From Streptomyces typhae (lineage in GTDB: Bacteria > Actinomycetota > Actinomycetes > Streptomycetales > Streptomycetaceae): a stretch of 64,000 nt of DNA. The notes below the pieces were generated by a model. The model was not told where the DNA came from. It searched no databases and saw only the letters and a program-made list of their open reading frames with translations. Position 1 is the stretch's first letter; the number at the start of each line of letters is the position of its first letter. Shown piece after piece: positions 17,466-26,450 of the stretch. The stretch covers positions 124,001-188,000 of the forward strand of contig NZ_WPNZ01000017.1 of NCBI RefSeq assembly GCF_009755605.1, given 5' to 3'. A program made the translations under genes and the position numbers.

Positions 17466-19562
17466 GTGGGAGAACCATCCGCCACCACCGGCTCCGCACC
17501 CGCCGACCGTGCCACCACGGCGGCGATCGAACGCCTCATCGGGCCGCACCCCGGCCCCTTCGCCCTGCTGTGGCGGCCCGCCGCACACGGCAGGCACACC
17601 ATGGAGCTGCTGCGCGGGCCCGTACACGAACTCCGGGAACTGGGGGAGTTGAGGGGACCGACCGGCCACCGCACCCCGGCCGCAGCCCCGGTCCCGGCCG
17701 CAGCCCCGGCTCCGGCCGCAGCCTCGGCTCCGGCCGCCGCCCCGGCCGCGCGGGCCGTCCTGGCCCTGCTGCCCTTCCGCCAGATCGCCGAGCGCGGCTT
17801 CGCCTGCCACGACGGCGAGGAACCCGTCCTGGCCCTGCACGCCGAAGAACGCGTCCGGGTCCGCGCCCCGGACGTCCTCGCGGTCCTGGACACCCTGCCC
17901 CCGGGCCGGGCCGAGGCCGCCTTCGACCTCGACGACACCGCGTACACCGACGTCGTGCGCCGTGTCGTCGACGAGGAGATCACCACCGGCGCCGGCGCCA
18001 ACTTCGTCATCCGCCGCACCCTGAGCGCCCAGCTCCCCGGCGCGCCCCACCGCACGGCCCTGGCCATGTTCGCCCGCCTGGCACGCCAGCCCGGCGCCTA
18101 CTGGACGTTCGTGGTGCACACCGGGGACCGCACCTTCGTCGGCGCCAGCCCCGAGCGGCACGTCAGCCTGGACGGCGGCCGCGCGGTGATGAACCCCATC
18201 AGCGGCACCTACCGGCACCCGCCCGCGGGGGCCGACGAGGACGGCCTGGTCGCCTTCCTCGCCGACCCCAAGGAGACCGACGAACTGTCCATGGTCGTCG
18301 ACGAGGAACTCAAGATGATGGCCGGAGTGTGCGAGCACGGTGCCCGGCTGCGCGGCCCCTACCTGAAGACGATGGCCCACCTGACCCACACCGAGTACCT
18401 CCTGGAGGGCGACAGCGACCGGGACCCGGTGGACATCCTGCGGGCCACGATGTTCGCGCCCACCGTGACCGGCAGCCCCCTGGAGAACGCCTGCCGCGTC
18501 ATCACCCGGCACGAGAAGGACAGCCGCGGCTACTACAGCGGGGTGGCCGCCCTCATCGACACCGACCGCCACGGCCGCCCCGCCCTGGACTCCGCCATCC
18601 TCATCCGCACCGCCGCACTCGATGCCACCGGCGCCCTGACCCTGAGCGTCGGCGCCACCCTGGTACGCCACTCCGACCCGGCCTCGGAGGCCGCGGAGAC
18701 ACGCGCCAAGGCCGCGGGACTGCTCCAGGCGGCAGGGCTGCGCCTGGCCGGGGAACAGCCGCCGCCGCACCCCGCGGCACCGCCGCACCCCGCACCGGGC
18801 CCCGGCGCCTCCGCGCTGTCCGCCGCCCCCCGGGTGCGCGAGGCACTGAAGCGGCGCAACAGGCCGCTGGCCGGCTTCTGGCTGGCGGAGCGGACCGCGG
18901 CCACCGGCACCGGCCCGCCGCCCGCCCTCCCGCTGCTCGGCGTGGACACCCTGGTCGTGGACGCCGAGGACACCTTCACCGGCATGCTCGCCGTCCAACT
19001 GCGCGCACTCGGCGCCCGCACCACCGTCCTCGCACACCACCGGGCCGCCACCCGCCTCACCCGGGCCGCCCCCGACCTCGTCGTCCTCGGACCCGGACCC
19101 GGCGACCCCCGCAACGACGCCGACCCGCGCATCCGCACCCTGCGCCTGGTGACCGAGAAACTCCTGAACGGGCCGACCGCCTTCGTCGCCGTCTGCCTGG
19201 GACACCAGATCCTCGCCCGCACGCTGGGCCTGCGCCTGCGGGCACGGCCCGTGCCCCACCAGGGACTGCAACGCGAGATCGACTTCTTCGGACGCAGGGA
19301 ACACGTCGGCTTCTACAACTCCTTCGCCGCCTACGCCGACACCGGCCGCGTCCCCGGCCCCCGCGCGAGCGAGGTCCTCGTCTCCCGCGACCCGCGGACC
19401 GGCGACGTCCACGGCCTGCACGGCCCCGGCTACACCTCGGCCCAGTTCCACCCCGAGTCGGTGCTCACCAGGAACGGCATCGACCTGATCGCCCACCTCA
19501 CCCGCAGCGCCCTGACCGGGCGCCCCGCACCCGCCACCCACCCCGCACGGAGGAGCGCATGA
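17466..19562 (+). CDS. PhzE-like 2-amino-2-deoxyisochorismate (ADIC) synthase
   Basis: 698 residues from GTG at 17466 (GAGGGAAGAAC upstream). The first ~430 residues are a chorismate-binding TrpE/PabB domain, with ISGTYRHP, DELSMVVDEELKMM, TEYLLEGDSD and GSPLENACRVITRHE; the rest is a class I glutamine amidotransferase with nucleophile Cys in VCLGHQ (~577) and His/Glu in QFHPES (~660). The fusion order and length match PhzE of phenazine pathways, which converts chorismate and glutamine to ADIC without pyruvate loss. A low-complexity Ala-Pro insert lies near residues 75-95. With the PhzD and EntA-like genes downstream it gives 3-hydroxyanthranilate. Its stop overlaps the DAHP synthase start. 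Confidence 0.92.
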   Translation: MGEPSATTGSAPADRATTAAIERLIGPHPGPFALLWRPAAHGRHTMELLRGPVHELRELGELRGPTGHRTPAAAPVPAAAPAPAAASAPAAAPAARAVLALLPFRQIAERGFACHDGEEPVLALHAEERVRVRAPDVLAVLDTLPPGRAEAAFDLDDTAYTDVVRRVVDEEITTGAGANFVIRRTLSAQLPGAPHRTALAMFARLARQPGAYWTFVVHTGDRTFVGASPERHVSLDGGRAVMNPISGTYRHPPAGADEDGLVAFLADPKETDELSMVVDEELKMMAGVCEHGARLRGPYLKTMAHLTHTEYLLEGDSDRDPVDILRATMFAPTVTGSPLENACRVITRHEKDSRGYYSGVAALIDTDRHGRPALDSAILIRTAALDATGALTLSVGATLVRHSDPASEAAETRAKAAGLLQAAGLRLAGEQPPPHPAAPPHPAPGPGASALSAAPRVREALKRRNRPLAGFWLAERTAATGTGPPPALPLLGVDTLVVDAEDTFTGMLAVQLRALGARTTVLAHHRAATRLTRAAPDLVVLGPGPGDPRNDADPRIRTLRLVTEKLLNGPTAFVAVCLGHQILARTLGLRLRARPVPHQGLQREIDFFGRREHVGFYNSFAAYADTGRVPGPRASEVLVSRDPRTGDVHGLHGPGYTSAQFHPESVLTRNGIDLIAHLTRSALTGRPAPATHPARRSA

Positions 19563-20773
19563 GCGGCACCGCGGGCCACCCGGCAGCACCGGCGGCCCTC
19601 CTGACCACCACCCCGGCACCGCACGGCGGCGCCGAAGGACCCGGCCAGGAACCCCACTGGAGCCACCACCCGGCCCTGCCGGGCGTCATCGCCCGCCTGG
19701 CCGCGGCACCCCCGCTGGTCGACGCCACCGAAACCCGGCGGCTGCGCGCCGCGCTCGCCTCCGTCGCCCGCGGCGAGCGCCTGGTGCTGCAGGCCGGGGA
19801 CTGCGCGGAGAGCCTGGCCGAGTGCGACCCGGACCGGGCCGCCCACCGCGTCGCCGTCCTGGTCGCGCTGGGCGACCACCTCCAGCGCGGCTCCGGTCGC
19901 GAAGTGGTGCGCATCGGCCGGATGGCAGGACAGTTCGCCAAACCGCGCTCCCGGCCCACCGAACGCGTCGGCGGCCGTGAACTGCCCGCCTTCCGCGGCC
20001 ACATGGTCAACTCCGAGGAGGCGACCCCCACAGCCCGCCGCCCCGACCCGCGGCGCATGCTGCGGGCCTACGACGCCAGCGCACACGTCTTCCACGCCCT
20101 GCGCGAGCAGCGCCAACCGCACACCGGCGTGGACGGCCCCTGGGCCAGCCACGAAGCCCTGATACGGGACTACGAGGCCGCACTCGTCCGCAGCACCCCC
20201 GGCACCGGCCCGCCCCTGCTCACCTCCACCCACCTGCCCTGGGTGGGCGAACGCACCCGCGGCCCCGGCTCCCCGCACGTGGCGCTCCTGGCCTCCGTCG
20301 CCAACCCCGTGGCCTGCAAGATCGGCCCCACCGCCACCCCCGACGACGTGCTGCTGCTGTGCCGGGTCCTGGACCCCGACCGCACCCCGGGACGGCTCAC
20401 CCTCATCGTGCGGATGGGCCGCGCCCGCATCGCCCGGACGCTGCCGCCCCTCGTGGCGGCCGTGCGGCGGGCGGGGCATCCGGTGGTGTGGCTGTGCGAC
20501 CCGATGCACGGCAACACCGTACGGGCCGCCGGCGGCCGCAAGACCCGCTACCTGCCCGACCTGATCGCCGAGGCCGCGGCCTTCCGCACCGTCCTGGACC
20601 GGCAGGGCCAGCACGCGGGCGGCGTCCACCTGGAGGTGGCGGCCGACGAGGTGACCGAGTGCGTGGGCGGCCCCGTGCACCGCGAGGACCAGCTCGGCGA
20701 GCGCTACACGACGCTGTGCGACCCGCGGCTCAACCCGGAACAGGCACGCCGCTTGTTGAACACCTGGGCCTGA
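19559..20773 (+). CDS. Class II DAHP synthase (PhzC-like)
   Basis: 404 residues, ATG overlapping the PhzE-like stop. Motifs of plant-type (class II) 3-deoxy-D-arabino-heptulosonate-7-phosphate synthase are clear: LQAGDCAESL, RIGRMAGQFAKPRS, FRGHMVNS, KIGPTATPDD, IVRMGRARI, WLCDPMHGNT and HLEVAADEVTECVGG. It condenses erythrose-4-phosphate with phosphoenolpyruvate to start the shikimate pathway. A dedicated copy raises chorismate supply for the adjacent ADIC synthase, as phzC does in phenazine operons. Confidence 0.93.
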   Translation: MSGTAGHPAAPAALLTTTPAPHGGAEGPGQEPHWSHHPALPGVIARLAAAPPLVDATETRRLRAALASVARGERLVLQAGDCAESLAECDPDRAAHRVAVLVALGDHLQRGSGREVVRIGRMAGQFAKPRSRPTERVGGRELPAFRGHMVNSEEATPTARRPDPRRMLRAYDASAHVFHALREQRQPHTGVDGPWASHEALIRDYEAALVRSTPGTGPPLLTSTHLPWVGERTRGPGSPHVALLASVANPVACKIGPTATPDDVLLLCRVLDPDRTPGRLTLIVRMGRARIARTLPPLVAAVRRAGHPVVWLCDPMHGNTVRAAGGRKTRYLPDLIAEAAAFRTVLDRQGQHAGGVHLEVAADEVTECVGGPVHREDQLGERYTTLCDPRLNPEQARRLLNTWA

Positions 20774-20813
20774 ACACCGGCCGCAGGCCGGCCCACACAC
20801 GGGGGAGGACCCG

Positions 20814-21707
20814 ATGACAGGCAAGGACACCCGGCACGCCCCGGACACCCGGCACACCCCAGACCCCACGGCCCAGCCCGCCGCACCCCCCGCGCGGCAA
20901 GCGCGGCAAGAGCCGGGCGCACAGAGCGGGCAGGCCGGGCAGGGGGCCGTCGCGCTCGTCACCGGCGCGGCCGGCGGCATCGGCGCCGCCGTCGTACGCA
21001 CACTCGCCGCCCACGGGCTGCGCGTGGCCGCGGCCGACGCCGCCACCGGACCCCTCACCGCCCTGGTCGAGGACGTCCGCGAAGCGGGCGGCCGCGCCCA
21101 CGCCCACCCGCTCGACGTCACAAGCAGCACCGCCGTCGACGCCGCCGTCGCCCGGATCGAGGACGAGCTCGGCCCCATCGAGGTGCTCGCCAACGTGGCC
21201 GGAGTGATGCGGGCCGCCCCCGCCCTCAGCCTCAGCGACGAGGACTGGACGGAGACGTTCGCGGTGAACACGGCCGGCGTGTTCCACATGTCCCGGGCGG
21301 TCGGGCGCCGCATGGCGCGGCGGCGCGGCGGCGCCATCGTCACCGTCACCTCCAACGCCGCCTCCGTACCGCGCTCGCAGATGGCCGCCTACGGCGCGTC
21401 GAAGGCCGCGGCGACCTCGTTCACCAAGACCCTCGGCCTCGAACTGGCCGCGTACGGAGTGCGCTGCAACATCGTCGCGCCCGGCTCCACGCACACCCCC
21501 ATGCTGCACGACTTGTGGCACGACCCGCAGGGCGAGAGCGCCACCCTCCACGGGGACCCGGGCGCCTACCGCGTGGGCATCCCGCTGGGCCGGATCGCCG
21601 CGCCGCAGAACATCGCCGACGCCGTGCTGTTCCTGGTCTCCTCCGCGGCGTCCCACATCACCATGCACGACCTGTACGTGGACGGCGGCGCCGCGCTCGG
21701 CCGCTGA
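20814..21707 (+). CDS. EntA-like short-chain dehydrogenase (DHHA to 3-hydroxyanthranilate)
   Basis: 297 residues; a ~40-residue Pro/Gln-rich N-terminal extension precedes the Rossmann motif VTGAAGGIGAAVV. NVAGV, Ser in VTSNAAS and the YGASK catalytic Tyr/Lys pair are present, and the C-terminus SHITMHDLYVDGGAALG closely follows 2,3-dihydro-2,3-dihydroxybenzoate dehydrogenase (EntA/DhbA). Next to PhzE- and PhzD-like enzymes the expected substrate is trans-2,3-dihydro-3-hydroxyanthranilate, oxidised by NAD+ to 3-hydroxyanthranilate. This makes the pathway end in a simple aromatic instead of a phenazine; no PhzF, PhzA/B or PhzG is present. Confidence 0.88.
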   Translation: MTGKDTRHAPDTRHTPDPTAQPAAPPARQARQEPGAQSGQAGQGAVALVTGAAGGIGAAVVRTLAAHGLRVAAADAATGPLTALVEDVREAGGRAHAHPLDVTSSTAVDAAVARIEDELGPIEVLANVAGVMRAAPALSLSDEDWTETFAVNTAGVFHMSRAVGRRMARRRGGAIVTVTSNAASVPRSQMAAYGASKAAATSFTKTLGLELAAYGVRCNIVAPGSTHTPMLHDLWHDPQGESATLHGDPGAYRVGIPLGRIAAPQNIADAVLFLVSSAASHITMHDLYVDGGAALGR

Positions 21708-21758
21708 ACCCGGCCCGGCCCTCGCCCCCCTTTTTCCTATGCCTGAGGAGGACTCGCG

Positions 21759-22475
21759 GTGCGGATACCCGCCGACGTGACCTACCCGATGCCCGCCGCA
21801 GCGCACCCCTCCCGGCGGACCCCGAAAGACCCGGCCGACCTGAACGAGATGTGGCGGCCCGCCCCGGACCGCGCGGCGCTGCTCGTCCACGACATGCAAC
21901 GCTACTTCCTCGGCTTCTTCGCCCCCGGCGTCGCCCCCCTGCACCAACTCCTGGACCACACCGCGCAGATCGTCGACGCCGCCCGTGAGGCGGGCGTCCC
22001 CGTCCTCTACACCGCCCAGCCCGGCGACATGACCCGTGCGCAGCGCGGACTCCTGCACGACATCTGGGGCCCCGGTATGACCGGCGACCCCGCCCACCGG
22101 GAGATCCCGCCCGAGGTGGCGCCCCGCGAGGGCGAAGCCGTCCTGACCAAGTGGCGCTACAGCGCCTTCGCCCGCACCGACCTGAAGGAACGCCTCGTCC
22201 GCCTGGGGCGCGACCAGCTGGTCATCTGCGGTGTGTACGCGCACATCGGCTGTCTGATGACCGCGGTCGACGCGTTCACCTGCGACGTCCAGCCCTTCCT
22301 GGTCGCCGACGCCGTCGCCGACTTCACGCCCGCCTTCCACGCCCTGGCCCTGGAGTACGCCCGCGAACGCTGCGCGGCCACCCCCTTCACCGCCGACGTG
22401 GTGCAGGCCCTGCGCACCGCCCCCGGACCCGCCTGCGGAGCGGGAGCGGTGAGAGGGGCCGGACATGGCTGCTGA
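21759..22475 (+). CDS. PhzD-like isochorismatase (ADIC hydrolase)
   Basis: 238 residues from GTG at 21759, with GAGGAGGACT upstream. ALLVHDMQRYFLGFF carries the catalytic Asp region typical of PhzD/EntB, LTKWRYSAF the Lys, and VICGVYAHIGCLMTAVDAF the cis-peptide and active-site loop. The enzyme hydrolyses the vinyl ether of ADIC, releasing pyruvate and trans-2,3-dihydro-3-hydroxyanthranilate. No aryl carrier domain follows, unlike EntB. Its last 11 bases overlap the UbiX-like gene, so the decarboxylase is co-translated. Confidence 0.92.
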   Translation: MRIPADVTYPMPAAAHPSRRTPKDPADLNEMWRPAPDRAALLVHDMQRYFLGFFAPGVAPLHQLLDHTAQIVDAAREAGVPVLYTAQPGDMTRAQRGLLHDIWGPGMTGDPAHREIPPEVAPREGEAVLTKWRYSAFARTDLKERLVRLGRDQLVICGVYAHIGCLMTAVDAFTCDVQPFLVADAVADFTPAFHALALEYARERCAATPFTADVVQALRTAPGPACGAGAVRGAGHGC

Positions 22476-23097
22476 CCCGTGCGCCGAGGCCGCCCGGGGG
22501 TCCGGGCGGCGCCGCCGGATCGTCGTCGGCATCACCGGGGCCACCGGCGCCCTCTACGGCATCCGGCTCCTGCAAGCCCTCGCCGCGCACCCCGGCGTCG
22601 AGACCCATGTCGTGATGAGCCGCTGGGCCCGCACCACCATCAGCCTGGAGACGCCGTGGACGGCGGCCGAGGCCGCCGCGCTCGCCGACGTGAGCCACGC
22701 CGCCGACGACCTGGGCGCCACCCTGGCCAGCGGCTCGTTCCGCACCGACGGCATGGCGATCACCCCGTGCAGCATGAAGACCCTCGCCGCGATCAGGACC
22801 GGCTACAGCGAAGGCCTGATCGCCCGCGCCGCCGACGTCACCCTCAAGGAACGCCGCCGCCTGGTCCTCGTACCGCGCGAGACCCCCCTGAACCAGATCC
22901 ACCTGGAGAACCTCCTGACCCTGACCCGGATGGGCGCCGTCGTGATGCCTCCCGTGCCCGCCTTCTACCACCGGCCGCACACCATCGACGACCTGGTGGA
23001 CCATCTGGTCGCGCGGATCCTGGACCAGTTCGGCCTGGACACCCCCGCGCCCCGCTGGGAGGGCATGCGCGCGGCCCGGCTGCGCGCCACCTCCTGA
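22465..23097 (+). CDS. UbiX-like flavin prenyltransferase (VdcB type)
   Basis: 210 residues with VVGITGATGALYGIRLLQAL (FMN-binding P-loop-like motif), the GSFRTDGMAITPCSMKTLAAI segment, and LVPRETPLNQIHLENLLTLTRMGAVVMPPVPAFYHRP, all standard for UbiX/Pad1. It attaches a dimethylallyl group to FMN to make prenyl-FMN, the cofactor of the UbiD-like enzyme encoded next. The pairing matches vdcB of Streptomyces vanillate decarboxylase. Confidence 0.93.
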   Translation: MAADPCAEAARGSGRRRRIVVGITGATGALYGIRLLQALAAHPGVETHVVMSRWARTTISLETPWTAAEAAALADVSHAADDLGATLASGSFRTDGMAITPCSMKTLAAIRTGYSEGLIARAADVTLKERRRLVLVPRETPLNQIHLENLLTLTRMGAVVMPPVPAFYHRPHTIDDLVDHLVARILDQFGLDTPAPRWEGMRAARLRATS

Positions 23098-23162
23098 CCC
23101 CGCCCGCAGCAGAAGCACCCCCGTACACCCGCGGAAGCACCCCACCCGACGAAAGGCGACCA

Positions 23163-24611
23163 GTGCCGTACGACGACCTGCGCGGCTACCTCGAAGCCCT
23201 GGACGAACACGGCCAGTTGCTGCGGATCACGGAGCCGGCCGCCCCCGAACCGGACCTGGCCGCCGCCGCCACCGCCGCGGCCCGGATGGGCCCGCGGGCC
23301 CCCGCCCTGTGCTTCGAGAGCGTCACCGGCTACGCCGCGGGCCGCGTCGCGCTCAACGTGCACGGCTCCTGGGCCAACCACGCCCTGGCCCTGGACCTGC
23401 CGCCCACGACCGGGGTACGCGAGCAGGTCGCCGAGTTCAGCCGCCGCTGGGACTCCTTCCCGCTCCCGGCCGAACACCGCCCCGGCCCGCCCTTCCTCGC
23501 CCACACGCTGCTCGGCGAGGACATCGACCTCTACCGGGTCCTGCCGCTGTTCCGCCTCAACGCGCACGACGGCGGCTTCTACGTCGACAAGGCCGCCGTC
23601 GTCACCCGCGACCCCGAGGACCCCGACCACTTCGGCAAGCAGAACGTCGGCATCTACCGCCTGCAGTGCAAGGGCCGGCGCCGGCTGGGCATCCAGCCGG
23701 GCTCCATCCACGACATCGCCCGCCACCTGCGCGCCGCCGAGGAACGCGGCCAGGACCTGCCCGTCGCCGTCGCCCTGGGCAACGACCCGGTGATCTCCCT
23801 GGTCGCCGCCACCCCCATGGCCTACGAGGAGTCGGAGTACGAACTGGCCGGGGCACTGCGCGGCACCCCCGCACCGCTCGCCCGCGCCCCGCTGACGGGC
23901 CTGGACGTGCCCTGGGGCTGCGAGGTCCTGATGGAAGGCGTCATCGAGTCCCGGGTACGCGAGATCGAGGGCCCCTTCGGGGAGTTCACCGGCCACTACT
24001 CCGGGGGCCGCAGGATGCCCGTCATCCGGATCGACCGGATCTCCCACCGCACCGACCCGATCTTCGAACACCTCTACCTCGGCCTGCCGTGGACCGAGAT
24101 CGACTACCTGATGGGCCCGGCCACCTGTGTGCCGCTGCTGCGGCAGCTGCGCGCGGAGTTCCCCGAGGTCGTCGCCGTCAACGCGATGTACACCCACGGC
24201 CTGGTCGCCATCGTCTCGACCCGCTCCCGCGTCGGCGGCTTCGCCCGCGCGGTCGGCCTGCGGCTGACCACCACCCCGCACGGCCTGGGCTACTGCAAGG
24301 TGGTCGTCGTGGTCGACGAGAACGTGGACCCCTTCGACCTGCCGCAGGTGATGTGGGCGCTGTCCACCAAGTTCAACCCGTCCCAGGACGTGATCCACCT
24401 GCCCGGCATGCCCGTCCTGCCCCTGGACCCGTCCTCGTCGCCCACCGGCATCAGCGGCAAGATCGTCCTGGACGCGACCACGCCCGTGCCGCCGGACCAC
24501 CGCGGCCGGCACACCACGGCGGTGACCGACGCGCCCCGGACCCAGGAATGGCTGACGCGGCTGACGTCCTGGGCCCAGGGACCCCGACCATCCACAGGAG
24601 CCGCACCATGA
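23163..24611 (+). CDS. UbiD-family prenyl-FMN decarboxylase (VdcC type)
   Basis: 482 residues from GTG at 23163. The prenyl-FMN/Mn binding region NVGIYRLQCKGRRRLGIQPG and the acidic pair in EIEGPFGEFTGHYSG are present, followed by the C-terminal FNPSQDVIHLPGMPVLPLDPSSSP. Length and order are those of non-oxidative hydroxyarylic acid decarboxylases. Between a 3-hydroxyanthranilate-forming set and VdcD, the simplest reading is decarboxylation of 3-hydroxyanthranilate (or a later derivative) to an aminophenol. UbiD enzymes are reversible, so carboxylation cannot be excluded. Overlaps the VdcD-like gene by 4 bp. Confidence 0.92.
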   Translation: MPYDDLRGYLEALDEHGQLLRITEPAAPEPDLAAAATAAARMGPRAPALCFESVTGYAAGRVALNVHGSWANHALALDLPPTTGVREQVAEFSRRWDSFPLPAEHRPGPPFLAHTLLGEDIDLYRVLPLFRLNAHDGGFYVDKAAVVTRDPEDPDHFGKQNVGIYRLQCKGRRRLGIQPGSIHDIARHLRAAEERGQDLPVAVALGNDPVISLVAATPMAYEESEYELAGALRGTPAPLARAPLTGLDVPWGCEVLMEGVIESRVREIEGPFGEFTGHYSGGRRMPVIRIDRISHRTDPIFEHLYLGLPWTEIDYLMGPATCVPLLRQLRAEFPEVVAVNAMYTHGLVAIVSTRSRVGGFARAVGLRLTTTPHGLGYCKVVVVVDENVDPFDLPQVMWALSTKFNPSQDVIHLPGMPVLPLDPSSSPTGISGKIVLDATTPVPPDHRGRHTTAVTDAPRTQEWLTRLTSWAQGPRPSTGAAP

Positions 24612-24889
24612 CGTGCCCACGCTGCCTGTACGACCACGCCGAGACCGTCACCGCCGCACCCGAGGGCGGCGCCGCCGTGTGGGAGGTACGGCAGTGCCCG
24701 CGCTGCTGGTACGCCTGGCGCAGCACCGAAGCCCCGGCACGGACCAGCGCGGAACACTTCCCCGCGGAGCACCGCCTGACCCCCGAGGCCATCGACGCCG
24801 CGCCCGAACTCCCCGCCGTGCCCCCGCTGCTGCCCGGTGTCCCCGAGCCTGCGGCGGCACCCGGCGAGGACCGGGGAGCCACCGCGTGA
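24608..24889 (+). CDS. VdcD-like small subunit of hydroxyarylic acid decarboxylase
   Basis: 93 residues from ATG at 24608, overlapping the UbiD stop. Two CPRC motifs (residues 3-6 and ~33-36) and CLYDHAETVT/WYAWRSTE match the short zinc-ribbon-like D subunit found with UbiX/UbiD in vanillate and 4-hydroxybenzoate decarboxylase operons. Its biochemical role is poorly defined in the family. Its presence says the UbiX/UbiD pair is an aryl decarboxylase and not part of ubiquinone or menaquinone synthesis. Pro/Ala-rich C-terminus; stop overlaps the next GTG. Confidence 0.88.
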   Translation: MTCPRCLYDHAETVTAAPEGGAAVWEVRQCPRCWYAWRSTEAPARTSAEHFPAEHRLTPEAIDAAPELPAVPPLLPGVPEPAAAPGEDRGATA

Positions 24890-26388
24890 CCGCCCGCCGG
24901 CACCGGCTCAGCCGCCGCGCAGTCCTCGGCTCGCTCGCCGCCGCCCTGCTCGCGGCCCGCGGCACGGCGCCCGCCCGCGCGAGGGGCCCCGGCGCACCGG
25001 TGGGGCCGCACTTCACCCCCGCCCACCGCTACCGCCCCCTGGACCTGCTGCCCACGGCGTTCGTGCAGCACGACACCGGTGCGCGCACCACCGCGCCCGC
25101 GCACCAGCTCGCCCCGGCGGGCCCGGCCGCGCCTTTCGCCACCGTCGTGGTGGACATCGCCGCCCTGGCGCCCGGCGCCACCGTGACCTGCGGCCTGCAG
25201 AACACGGCCGGAGACCGGGCACTGCGGGTGCGCCACCACGCGCACACCCCCGCCGGCGGCACCCTCAGCATCGAGGTCACCACCCCCGCCGCCACCACCA
25301 CGACCGCCCGCGCGACGGTCCGCCTTCAAGCCCCCTGCCGGCTCGCCTTCACCGTGACCGGCCGCACCGTCACCGCCTTCGCCGCCCCCGGCACCCCCGG
25401 CATGCCCTGGCGCCCCCTGCTCACCGACCAGGGCGCGGCCGCCGCACTGCTCGACCCGCGCCGCCCCGACCTCCTGAACACACTCCGGTACGCCCACCGC
25501 GGCACCGGAGCCACGATCCGGCGGGTGCGCGCCGGGCACTTCGGCCAGCTCGGCCTGCGCGACCTGCATCTGGTCCGCACCGCCGAGGGAGAGCCCTACA
25601 CGCGCGAGGGCCGGGTGTTCCTCACCGCGGGCTGCGCGGGCGCCGGCTTCTCCCAGCAGGCACACACCGGCGTCTTCGCGATGGACCCGGCACACCCGGA
25701 CCGCCTGGAGGCGGTCGCCAAGCTCTTCTTCACCCGCGAGGGACTGCTCTTCGGCGACCACGGCGGCCAGATCGTGTACGACGGCGCGCGCGAGCGCTTC
25801 ATCGTGGTCACCGTCGGCGGCGACCTGCCCGCGCCCGGAGTACGGCCCTACCACCTGAGCACCCGGGCGGACCTCCTGCGCGGCGTCCACGTCCTGCGGG
25901 ACCGCCCGCTCGATGTGCCCTTCACCCGCAGCGCCTGGGACCCGGCGCTGATCCGCGACCGGGGGCGGTGGCTGTGGGCGTACGTGGACGTCACCGACCA
26001 CGAGAAGCTGACCTTCGGCCCGGTCCTGGCCGCCGCGGCACCCGGGGGCGACTACGCGGACGCCCTCACCCGCCTGCCCGCGCAGGCCGGGCCCCCGCAG
26101 ACGGAGGGCTGCCGCTGGCAGCACCTCGACGGCCGCCCCCACCTGCTGGTCAGCGACCGGGCACGGGCCGCCTACCCCCTCCTGGACCGGCATCTGCGCC
26201 CCCGCGGCACCCTCGACGCCCCCTACCCGTCGGGCACCCCCTTCCCGCAGGTCTTCCCGGTCCCGGGCACCGCGCACGACTGGCTGCTCGTCACCTTCGA
26301 CGAGTCGCCGTACGAACAGCGGGTGCTGCCGTACGGCACCCACGGCGAGGTCGTCACGATGCGGGCGAGGGGCGGCTTCCGCCCCTGA
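24886..26388 (+). CDS. Twin-arginine secreted protein, possible beta-propeller, function unknown
   Basis: 500 residues from GTG at 24886, which overlaps the VdcD stop. The N-terminus RHRLSRRAVLGSLAAALLAARG is a Tat signal. The mature part has repeated aromatic/Trp-Asp segments (SAWDPALIRDRGRWLWAYVD, CRWQHLDGRPHLLVSDR, FPVPGTAHDWLLVTFDESP) that suggest a five-bladed propeller of the kind found in GH43/GH32-like proteins, but I cannot see a definite catalytic set. It is the last gene of the 3-hydroxyanthranilate/decarboxylase operon and so may modify or bind the product outside the cell. Confidence 0.7.
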   Translation: MTARRHRLSRRAVLGSLAAALLAARGTAPARARGPGAPVGPHFTPAHRYRPLDLLPTAFVQHDTGARTTAPAHQLAPAGPAAPFATVVVDIAALAPGATVTCGLQNTAGDRALRVRHHAHTPAGGTLSIEVTTPAATTTTARATVRLQAPCRLAFTVTGRTVTAFAAPGTPGMPWRPLLTDQGAAAALLDPRRPDLLNTLRYAHRGTGATIRRVRAGHFGQLGLRDLHLVRTAEGEPYTREGRVFLTAGCAGAGFSQQAHTGVFAMDPAHPDRLEAVAKLFFTREGLLFGDHGGQIVYDGARERFIVVTVGGDLPAPGVRPYHLSTRADLLRGVHVLRDRPLDVPFTRSAWDPALIRDRGRWLWAYVDVTDHEKLTFGPVLAAAAPGGDYADALTRLPAQAGPPQTEGCRWQHLDGRPHLLVSDRARAAYPLLDRHLRPRGTLDAPYPSGTPFPQVFPVPGTAHDWLLVTFDESPYEQRVLPYGTHGEVVTMRARGGFRP

Positions 26389-26391
26389 GGT

Positions 26392-26446
26392 CCCCTCCCG
26401 CGGGCGCCGCGTGCCCCCCTCCGGCACACGGCGCCCGCGGGAGGGG
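26392..26446. terminator. Bidirectional terminator hairpin
   Basis: 24-base arms with a single mismatch and a 7-base loop between the convergent ends of the secreted protein (26388) and the flavin oxidase (26451). It closes both operons. Confidence 0.85.
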
Positions 26447-26450
26447 GTGC

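Noticed and set aside
17466..22475. Phenazine cluster
   Set aside because: PhzE, PhzD and a DAHP synthase are present, but PhzF, PhzA/B and PhzG are absent, and an EntA-like dehydrogenase diverts the route to 3-hydroxyanthranilate.
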